A stretch of DNA of 64,000 bases from Hormiphora californensis (taxonomy: Eukaryota > Ctenophora > Tentaculata > Cydippida > Pleurobrachiidae): the NCBI GenBank assembly GCA_020137815.1, contig CM035351.1:1-64000 (forward strand), in the 5' to 3' direction. Positions 48,651-64,000 of this stretch are shown here, in pieces; position 1 is the stretch's first letter; each line of letters starts with the position of its first letter. The translations under genes and the position numbers were made by a program. The notes below the pieces were generated by a model. That model was given only the letters and a program-made list of their open reading frames with translations. It was not told where the DNA came from and ran no database searches.

Positions 48651-49317
48651 CAGTAGATCTACCAGCTGTGAAAAGATGAAGTCTCTATCTCTTTTCGTTT
48701 GGCGTCACATTCACTTATAAAAAGCGTCTCTCCTACTGCGCGCGCGCGCATGCCTGTTACACTGAATTTAGGGCAAATGGGACATGTCTGTAACTTCGGT
48801 TCCAGATGAGATAGAGACTTGAAATTTTGAACTTGAGTCAAAGACCCCAAGCCGGGTAAACATTCCAAATTTCAAGCCAAACGGATGAAAGGGAGCCACG
48901 CTATAGCCTTCTGAAATCTGGATTTTCAGCTAAACACCCATAAAACGTATAACTGCGTTTCTGGCGGCGCTTTTTGAGGGGGGGGGGGGGAATGGCAACC
49001 TTTGCGCTTGCCAGCGCAGTGATATATCTATCTATCGCCACACTGAATTTTCTGTTTTGGGGGTGGTGTCATAACTTGCGACCGGAATGAGCTAGCTACT
49101 TGAAATTTTTACCGTCAGTAGAGGTCTATGTGAAGCTTCTTAGTACCAAATTTCAGCCTCCTAGCTTATCTGGTTCCGGAGTTAGGAGGGGTCGAAAAGT
49201 GCCAAAATGGGCTAAAACTTCAAAATTGTTATATCTACGCTGTTGGCAAGCGGGCCCACTTTTTCGGGAAAAGTTTTAGGGGGAGGGGATGGGGCCACCT
49301 TTGCGCTTGCCAGCGCA
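48651..49317. repeat. Repeat-derived DNA with direct repeat
   Basis: The block CCTTTGCGCTTGCCAGCGCA occurs at about 48999 and 49301. The box GAGATAGAGACTTGAAATTT is at about 48810. There is a poly-G run at 48978. No gene. Confidence 0.55.
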
Positions 49318-51985
49318 GTGATTATAGGCCCTCGATTTAGTGCTCTACCCCCACTAACCCACGGTTTCTAGCTATTTTAATGGCCTCATTTGTGTCTCTA
49401 GGCCGTCCATGTCACAATTTACCTAGTAGAACTCAACAAATTCTTAATTGGCCAATTAGCGGAAATTGGGTAGAGATAGAGCAAAAATTCCCCCCGATGA
49501 CCCCCCTAAACATGCTTATTCTGCTTTGAAATAGCTGGTTTGAAATCTCTATGATGTGGCTGGACTGGTTTTAAAAGTAACTCAATTAAGGTAAATTTTG
49601 ACCCAATTAAGCCCAATTAAGCCAAAACTATGCATTTTAGAGCTTAGAGTTACTAAGTAAAAAGTTTTCAATAATATTTAGAACAGTTTGAGCCTAGTTA
49701 GGCCTCTCTACGAAGTTTCTAAACGGAGATATGACAAAACCCTATTATACCCAATTAAGCCCAATTATGAAGGTCATCTGGTGGTCGTAGAGTCGTATAG
49801 ACTTTTAGGATGTGATTTGGGGTAATATTAGGGTCATATTGGAACCAGTGGTGAATTGCCCCCCGAGATTTCTCACTACAGGGTGATGTGCCCTGAACAA
49901 AACGACTTGGTATATGGTCCCCCCCTCTCGTGTGTGTAACTCCACACTCAAGAAGTGAGAATGGGTTCTAGACGAAGGGGAGGGAGAGAGATACATGAAG
50001 TATGAACGTTTGTAGACTGGCGCGTTATGAAGTTGGCTGTTCCCAGCGCGAGCCCGGCAGGGCGATTAAACTGGTTTAAATCCCGACGCCGATCCCGAGG
50101 CGCCAGCCGAGGGTGAGGGGGAGGTGATTTAAACCTATAACGCGATAGGCTAACAAACGTTCATATTTTATGAAACCCGATAGCAATTACACACAAATAA
50201 GAGACACAACACAAGGTGAAACAGACTAGGACTGCTGGCAATTAGTCAACAGACACCCTGAAAATGTGTGTAGACTTAGTGTCTACTGTTCCTAACATGT
50301 TCGAGAAAGAGAGAGAAAGATTAGGGGCAATACACACTGTCAGAGGTAGTGAACAGTAAAAGAGACAATGAGAGAGAGAAATGAATGGAATGTGATTCTT
50401 TTCACTCCTTATGAGAGAGATAACATTGAAACGTGTTGCAGACATGTTTCCCCTTTCTTTTGTTGACAGAACTGTGTGTTTACACACATTTTCAATACTT
50501 AGAATTTTACACGCATGTTATTCAAATGAAGAGAAACGCGTGAAAAAGGGAACTGGTCTGTCAAACTGCGAGGAGGGTGTTAAATCTCCCAGCTGGCGGT
50601 TATCATGTGCGCGCAAATTCTTCAAACGACTGATAAATCTGCTATCGGGTTTCATATACGTTTACATGCAAAACTGATTCTGCGGTCTCACTTATTCGCC
50701 TAATCATGACACGGTGCCAAGCTCTCACTTGCCCTAGATCACGTGACTTCAAGTGAGACCGCAGAATTTTCCGGGGGCAAAAAAACCGGCTTTTTCAAAG
50801 TTTTTGGAGGTTGCACCCTAGACGGTTGTCCTAGGAGTCCCAAACAACCCGGGAATCGATAGAATGGACAATTTTGAGATACACACTTGACGATTTTTTT
50901 CGATTTTTTATCTCAATTTTGAGTAATAGTCTCGTAAAGAGCCCTACCCTCCCAAAACTGGAGAAATCTGAAAAACGAAGTTGTTCACGGTTTTGATCAC
51001 TGCAAAGCTTGTAAATAACCGTTTTCCACCGGGTTTTCACTGGGCTGTAGGTGACGGCTTTGTGAATGCCACAGTGAAAAAAATTTGGAAAAATTCCGTT
51101 ATTTGCTTTCTCAGCACGCTTTTCCGTACAACTCATAGTAGAGTCGATAACTACATCGACCTCTCCCAATTGTTCCAGTTTTTGTCACATCAGTTTGGAG
51201 CCTCGGCACGACCTCTAAACAGGTGTTACTTTTTCACAAACTGTTCTCATCTTGGTGTAATCAGCAGTTGAAATGTTGTTGATCATAACAAAAACCTGAC
51301 TAAATTTTTTCAACTTGGGGTAAAACCATGGGTGTCAAAAGTTAGCTCTAGGTCCCCTGAGTAACCAACCGGAGACTCCAAGAGATATTTCAAGCCGTTT
51401 TCCTGTAATCATTAATCCCGGTAGAGCAATTATTTGAGTATGGACGTACGTGCAATTGCCTACAACCTCAACTTTAATGTATAACGTTAATGTGCGTCTC
51501 TCTCTTTTCTCCCCCTTGAGAAAGAGTTATCTCGCGCGGCGCAACCGCACGTGCGGTTTTTCCAGAGAGAGTGAGAGACATACAATAACATGTAAACAGC
51601 CTGCCAGCGCTCACGTACGTCCGCATTGTATTTTTTTCTCCACCGGGATTAATGATTACGGGAGAACGGCTTGAAATATCTCTTAGAGTCTCCGGATGGT
51701 TACTCAGGGGACCTAGAGCTAACTTTTGACACCCATGGTTTTACCCCAAGTTGAAAAAATTTAGTCAGGTTTTTGTTATGATCAGCAACATTTCAACTGC
51801 TGATTACACCAAGATGAAAACAGTTTGCGAAAAAGTAACACCTGTTTAGAGGTCGTGTCGAGGCTCCAAACAGATGTGACAAAAACTGGAACAATTGGGA
51901 GAGGTTTATGTAGTTATCGACTCTACTATCACTCAAATTTGCTAGTCTTTTGTGCGGAGCACACAGCAGATTCTGCGGTCTCACT
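49318..51985. repeat. Dispersed repeat, inverted copy 2 with two insertions
   Basis: Reverse-complement counterpart of 36097-37330. It is interrupted by a stretch of about 660 bp (roughly 49997-50655, with ATGAACGTTTGT / ACAAACGTTCAT near its ends) and by the 793-bp element at 51136-51928. Confidence 0.85.
51136..51928. mobile_element. 793-bp foldback element with 3-bp target duplication
   Basis: Ends TAGTAGAGTCGATAACTA and its complement, with TCA on both sides (51133-51135, 51929-51931). Copy 1 of the host repeat (around 36162-36175) shows the uninterrupted site, so the boundaries are exact. Arms of about 350 bp are inverted with a GC-rich core (CTCGCGCGGCGCAACCGC). No transposase. Confidence 0.93.
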
Positions 51986-52327
51986 ACCAGCCCCTGTTTA
52001 TACATTACTGAGTGTCCCTTGCCACAACTTTCTAACTTTTTACTCAGCTACTACTAGTACCCAGATTCAAATAGATAATATCGCTTTGTAGTTACGATAC
52101 AATATTTGTATCGTAGTTACGATTTGTAAAATACAATATTAGGTATGAAACACTCTGTGCTAACTAAATACTATAGTTCACGGAAAATGGATAAGGCGGA
52201 CCGTTATGCGTGTTACCGGTAGTTATGCAGGAGCCTAGCAAGCAGGAAATGCACGGCGAATACCGGGCTCTGAATTGTGCGGCGGTCCTCGATCCGCCTT
52301 AGTCATTTTCCAGGGAGTATAACTGAC
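51986..52327. other. Intronic or intergenic, nothing recognised
   Basis: Short inverted words (GTAGTTACGATACAATATT) only. Confidence 0.35.
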
Positions 52328-54895
52328 CTGAACAGTTGAGCTGTAGAAATGGATCTGGAGGTGTGAATACTATCTTGGGGATGCGTAATGTGTTGTCCAC
52401 TGCACAAATTGTGTGTCGTCTTTCCCGGGTAGGAATTACAGCTGCACTGGAGAGAGAGGGTGTGAGAGATTGATTAATTGAAATGGCGATTGTGAATTGT
52501 GATGGTGCAGAATCTGGGAATAAAATCAGCCATGTCATGAGTTTGGTATTATTGCGTGAGAGCTTCTGTTATAGGGGGGGGGGGGGGTGGAGGTATGTAT
52601 GTGGGGGCCGGGGGGGGGGGGGGGTAGAAGATAGAATGTCGTAAAGATTTGTGTATAGAGGGGGGGGGGTAGAAGATAGAATGTCGTAAAGATTTGTGTA
52701 TAGAGGGGGGGGTAGAAGATAGAATGTCGTAAAGATTTGTGTATAGAGGGGGGGGTAGAAGATAGAATGTCGTAAAGATTTGTGTATAGAGGGGGGGGGG
52801 TAGAAGATAGAATGTCGTAAAGATTTGTGTATAGGAGGGGGGGTAGAAGATAGAATGTCGTAAAGATTTGTGTATAGAGGGGGGGGTAGAAGATAGAATG
52901 TCGTAAAGATTTGTGTATAGAGGGGGGGGGTAGAAGATAGAATGTCGTAAAGATTTGTGTATAGAGGGGGGGGGGTAGAAGATAGAATGTCGTAAAGATT
53001 TGTGTATAGAGGGGGGGTAGAAGATAGTAATGTCGTAAAGATTTGTGTATAGAGGGGGGGGTAGAAGATAGAATGTCGTAAAGATTTGTGTATAGAGGGG
53101 GGGGTAGAAGATAGAATGTCGTAAAGATTTGTGTATAGAGGGGGGGGTAGAAGATAGAATGTCCGTAAAAGATTTGTGTATAGAGGGGGGGGTAGAAGAT
53201 AGAATGTCGTAAAGATTTGTGTATAGAGGGGGGGGTAGAAGATAGTATGTCGTAGAGATTTGTGTATGGAGGGGGGGGGTAGAAGATAGAATGTCGTAGA
53301 GATTTGTGTATGGAGGGGGGGGGGTAGAAGATAGAATGTCGTAAAGATTTGTGTATAGAGGGGGGGGTAGAAGATAGAATGTCGTAAAGATTTGTGTATA
53401 GAGGGGGGGGTAGAAGATAGAATGTCGTAAAGATTTGTGTATAGAGGGGGGGTAGAAGATAGAATGTCGTAAAGATTTGTGTATAGAGGGGGGGGTAGAA
53501 GATAGAATGTCGTAAAGATTTGTGTATAGAGGGGGGGGGTAGAAGATAGAATGTCGTAAAGATTTGTGTATAGAGGGGGGGGGGTAGAAGATAGAATGTC
53601 GTAAAGATTTGTGTATAGAGGGGGGGTAGAAGATAGTATGTCGTAGAGATTTGTGTATGGAGGGGGGGGGGGGGCAGTATATTAGTTAAGGTAGAGATGA
53701 CGATAGAAGCAATTTACAGGTGATATAAGTTAGATGAAGACGTCACAAGGTACAGTGTACAGTAGGGGTTGCTTTTCTTCCAAATATCCGCAAACGGTTT
53801 TTGTGAAATAGTGGGAAATTGTAAAAAATTGTAGGAACTATACTGTCAACAGTTGCAGGTCTTTGGTAATGAAATTACCCCTCCACGAAAGCTGACGGAG
53901 GGGTAATAATACCGCTCTTGCAACAGGACAAAAATTCCTGAGTCCAAACCACATAACAGAAAGTTCTCATGTTTTGAACATACCGATGAAATTGTCTGAG
54001 CTACCATTATATACCGGAATTTTTCGATTTTGCGTTTAAGTTTTAAAATTTTTCAAAGAATGCTATTACCATAGCAAAATGTTGCAAGTAAGTGTAGCAA
54101 CTAAGTGTTGCAACTTGCAAGCTACTTACTAATGTGCTGGTGTGAGAATGTTGCAAGTAAGTGTTGCAAGTAAGTGTTGCAAGCTACTTACTAATGTGCT
54201 GGTGTGAGAATGTTGCAAGTAAGTGTTGCAAGCTACTTACTAATGTGCTGGTGTGAGAATGTTGCAAGTAAGTGTTGCAAGCTACTTACTAATGTGCTGG
54301 TGTGAGAATGTTGCAAGTAAGTGTTGCAAGGTACTTACTAATGTGCTGGTGTGAGAATGTTGCAAGTAAGTGTTGCAAGTAAGTGTTGCAAGCTACTTAC
54401 TAATGTGCTGGTGTGAGAATGTTGCAAGTTAGTGTTGCAAGTAAGTGTTGCAAGCTACTTACTAATGTGCTGGTGTGAGAATGTTGCAAGTAAGTGTTGC
54501 AAGTAAGTGTTGCAAGCTACTTACTAATGTGCTGGTGTGAGAATGTTATCTAACTCCGAGGTACTAGAATAGCTCTCCAGGGGTGGTAGGTACACCTCCA
54601 TGGGCGGACCACTGAACGATTCCATTATTGGAGTTTTACACACTAGCTGACTTAACACGGATCTTTCTAACTCTCTGCAGGGTGTGGCGAGAGAGGGTCG
54701 AACAAGGCAAGGTGCAGTAGACACAAGGTGTATTGGTAGTAGATGCAGGCCAACTCTCTACCAGGCTAATTGGGTAATGTGGCACTGCATGTCTCACCCC
54801 TGTGTGCCATAGGTTTGGGGCAAAACAATTAAATTTTCAGTTCCTTCTTGTACTTGTGTGTTTCTTTTGACGTGGGTCGGTACTTGCAAGCTGGG

Positions 54896-54976
<81 letters not shown>

Positions 54977-56796
54977 AGAGAGAGAATCTAGTAAAATTTC
55001 AACACCGGTTTGATTGATAGAATATTCCGACTCTATATGCTGGTGACTCTATCCTGGATTATTATTTCTTTACTCTCTCCAACTACTCGCTACACATCTA
55101 TCAACATCTACCTACATCATTAGGTACTATCTTTGTATGCTGAATAGTGCATCTGCCGATGTAACCCCCCCCCCCCCCCCCCCCCCGGCCGCCCCTCCAT
55201 TCGCTATATTAGTGGTTAGGTGAACATTATTTTGCGACATTATTTTGCGACAGAATACTATTCATTACTACGTGTGTTGTGTACCTGATAGTAGGTGGTA
55301 TAACATGTGTACATTGATTAACATGTAGTTCTACTTGTGTCTCTAGATAGTACGTGTAACGTGTGGTGGGAACATTAGTGTCCTCAGTGAAGTGTGTAGT
55401 GACATGGTACTACAGTGTAAATCGAGACACAGCTTCCTGAAATATTCTTCAACTTTCCTTTACCATTGTATTGTAGCTGTAATATCTTATGTGCACAACT
55501 TTTAAAATAATACAAAATATAATCATGGCGTTGAAAAAAGCTAAGCGAATGCTACATCTAGGTAAAAACTAAGTAAAATGTGAACGACACTGGACACAAT
55601 TTAAACATACCAAATTTTAACGAAATTGTCCTGTTTTGTCGTTCACCTTTTACCTATGCTCTCAGGTTCCACCTAGCTTTTTCATATCTAACTTTCACCT
55701 ACCTTTGTTCTTCAATATCCCTCAATTTTTCGTTGGGATATTTTGAGGTCAGCGCTTGGACTTTGTTCAGTTTGTATTTTGCAGGGGATATTATAGTTGG
55801 TGTCACCAGCTTGGTGATCACACAGTCACCCTTACAACTCCCACGTGCACGCGTACAGCAGTAAAACGAAGCCTGCGAAGAGGTTGTTATGTTCTAACCC
55901 TCCTTTAACACAGTCTAGCTGGGCAACGAAGAGGTGACGGGGCCACCAATTATTGTATTACAGCTCTTTATTTCTTGAACTGTCAACTCTACAAAACATT
56001 TCTCTTCATTGGGGTAGGATTGTCAACCTTTTATTTTGTAAAGTTACCTAATAAAGAAATGAATTCTCCACCACGTACTGTGATATTACTGTGATGTTTA
56101 GTTTTTCAAATTATTACCAACTGAATGCCCAACATTGCGGGAGAGTGTACTATATAACACGGTCGCTTGTAGTGGGAAAACGGTAATGGAAAACTGAGAT
56201 ACAGTAAGACGACGCGCAACCGTGGCCAATCAGGGCGCTAGTACGTGCTGAACACATGCACTTTTTGCTGCGTGTTATGCAACGTGCGTGTCTCATTACT
56301 GTATTTCTATTACGGTAGTACGACTACAAGCAGCACTGTATCAGCTGTATTAGCCACAACTACACCTGCCGGTAACAAAGACTGAATAACGTAACCAAAG
56401 CGTTGTTAGTAACCATGGTAACCAAAGCGTTGATAAACTTGCCCAACATTTTCCTTCTCCCACGATTAACTAAATGTATTATAGCTATGTAAGGTACTAT
56501 TAACTAACTAAATGTATTATAGCTATGTAAGGTACTATTAACTAACTAAATGTATTATAGCTATGTAAGAGATGAGAAGTGAAGTCCAGTTACCTGCTCC
56601 AATCCGAACTGCTATCGACCGCCTCAACCCACACAAACAGAGGGTGCGTATCCAGCACATACTTCATATAATATTCTAACATCCAATACCACACCCTTGT
56701 TGGGATTATATCCCCCCCACCCGGCACCCCCCAATTGTATTCTTCTGTTTTAGTAAAAAGACTGCTGCTGTTTGAAAACTGTTTCCCTCTCTGCAT
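52328..56796 (-). CDS. Unidentified protein, three 5'/internal exons
   Basis: Exons 56796-56594, 54674-54525 and 52446-52328 join in phases 2, 2 and leave phase 1. The first starts at Met (MQRGKQFSNSSSLFTKTEEY) and contains TRVWYWMLEYYMKYVLDTHP, an aromatic, folded-looking segment. Then come a Pro/Ser segment (GPPMEVYLPPLESYSSTSEL) and RRHTICAVDNTLRIPKIVF. True start and family are unknown, and upstream coding exons are possible. The donor of the second exon (GTAAGTAG) is the first of an eight-unit repeat. Downstream, the exons at 44.3-42.4 kb on the same strand may complete the gene, but at least one linking exon is missing, and the intervening 8 kb is mostly repeats. Confidence 0.5.
52574..53680. 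repeat. Poly-G minisatellite, about 24 units
   Basis: Units of about 42-44 bp (GTAGAAGATAGAATGTCG, AAAGATTTGTGTATAGA and a G run) repeat about 24 times. The unit body is almost invariant while the G run varies from 7 to about 13, so slippage acts inside a homogenised array. It lies in the intron upstream of the 52446 exon of the minus-strand gene. Confidence 0.95.
53681..54075. other. Intronic, short hairpin
   Basis: TAATGAAATTACCCCTCC followed by GGAGGGGTAATAATACCGC forms a hairpin at about 53868-53915. A similar GAGGGGTAATTTCATTACC is at 60762, suggesting a small repeat family. Confidence 0.5.
54078..54545 (-). repeat. Eight-unit repeat carrying a 5' splice site
   Basis: On the minus strand each unit reads ATTCTCACACCAGCACATTA, then /GTAAGTAGCTTGCAACAC and TTACTTGCAAC. 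The first unit is the end of the exon 54674-54525 with its donor. Seven more copies follow in the intron. Confidence 0.93.
54898..54985. repeat. GA microsatellite
   Basis: Near-perfect (GA)n in the intron of the minus-strand gene. A G/C homopolymer of about 21 C lies at 55166-55186. Confidence 0.95.
54986..56167. other. Intronic DNA of the minus-strand gene
   Basis: No exon or defined element recognised. A plus-strand open frame at 55580-55864 lacks any known domain and is probably chance. Confidence 0.4.
56168..56329. mobile_element. MITE family member, copy 2
   Basis: Starts TGTAGTGGGAAAACGGTAAT and ends with ACGACTACA, with the same internal order as 5053-5213. A 44-bp direct repeat (AACTAACTAAATGTATTATA) follows at about 56465-56570. 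Confidence 0.75.
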
Positions 56797-56884
56797 GTTC
56801 TAATGACTCCCTAATGACTAACTAACACCTGCTACACCCTTCCAAAGAGTTTACCCACTCATAAAATCTAATTTACCCAGATAA

Positions 56885-57088
56885 GAGTACTCTAGTTGAT
56901 CAGCACTCCCCACTCCCACAAAGTACTCTAATTGACCATACCCCCCAGAGTACTCTAGTTGACCATACCCCCCCCCCCCCACCACCACAGAGTACTCTAG
57001 TTGACCTCCACCCCCCAGAGTACTCTAGTTGACACCCCACCCCCACCCCCTCCACCCCCACCCCCTCCACCCCCACCCCCACCCTCAG
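56885..57088 (+). repeat. Repeated 3' splice site of an X11 exon
   Basis: About six units of CAGAGTACTCTAGTTGA with C-rich spacers of different length. The last (57087) is followed by the real exon reading STLVDQHSSGEEDD. The earlier units keep the C-rich tract, the AG and about 18 exon bases, with some AG to AA changes. Confidence 0.88.

Positions 57089-64000
<6,912 letters not shown>

Noticed and set aside
55580-55864. 94-residue hydrophobic plus-strand ORF
   Set aside because: It has no domain, no partner exons, and lies in an intron of the minus-strand gene with AT-rich composition. Chance is more likely.

Overview
This window is the end of a eukaryotic chromosome. The first 595 bases are an uninterrupted CCCTAA array (TTAGGG-type telomere), so the chromosome terminus lies to the left. 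Genes have short, GT-AG, phase-consistent introns, and the gene content is animal: an ALIX/PDCD6IP orthologue, an X11/MINT (APBA) adaptor, a voltage-gated K+ channel, and a secreted protein combining Methyltransf_FA and Sushi modules. Together with the very high load of foldback elements and CT microsatellites this suggests an invertebrate, probably an early-branching metazoan. I cannot name the species.

Layout. 1-2.9 kb: telomere, then a palindromic subtelomeric element carrying a nested mariner-like MITE. 2.9-8.0 kb (minus): first gene, a probable GPI-anchored or membrane surface protein rebuilt from five exons. 8-13.3 kb: LINE fragments, a 1.4-kb inverted-repeat element and a 340-bp foldback element. 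13.4-14.8 kb (plus): a class-3-lipase-like gene and a 63-residue two-helix membrane protein. 15.5-17.1 kb: a 1.3-kb palindrome and a small TA-flanked element. 17.5-18.5 kb (plus): an intronless retinol-dehydrogenase-like SDR. 18.7-26.9 kb (plus): complete 18-exon ALIX (867 residues) with an antisense LINE in intron 1. 27-31 kb: repeats, a dead LINE 3' end and an unidentified minus-strand gene. 31-34 kb: microsatellites. 34.4-35.6 kb (minus): Kv channel. 36-52 kb: dense repeats, namely an inverted pair of a roughly 1.2-kb sequence, a 460-bp tandem satellite split by a 5.7-kb segment, CRE-rich elements and an L2/CR1-type LINE ORF1. That zone also holds exons of an unidentified minus-strand gene or genes (42.4-44.3 kb and 52.3-56.8 kb). 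57-64 kb (plus): X11/MINT gene through its PTB domain, running off the window.

The most striking pattern is that several minisatellites are tandem duplications of splice junctions. Nineteen copies of a 3' splice site precede an X11 PTB exon, eight copies of a 5' splice site follow a minus-strand exon, and smaller arrays (two to about six copies) sit at junctions of ALIX, the Kv channel, another X11 exon and probably one more gene. A second theme is foldback elements whose ends can be fixed from target-site duplications, and in two cases from an empty paralogous site in the same window.

The genes look like ordinary independent housekeeping, signalling and surface functions, not a co-regulated cluster. 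All exon models come from reading splice signals, phase and protein similarity recalled from family knowledge; no search was run.
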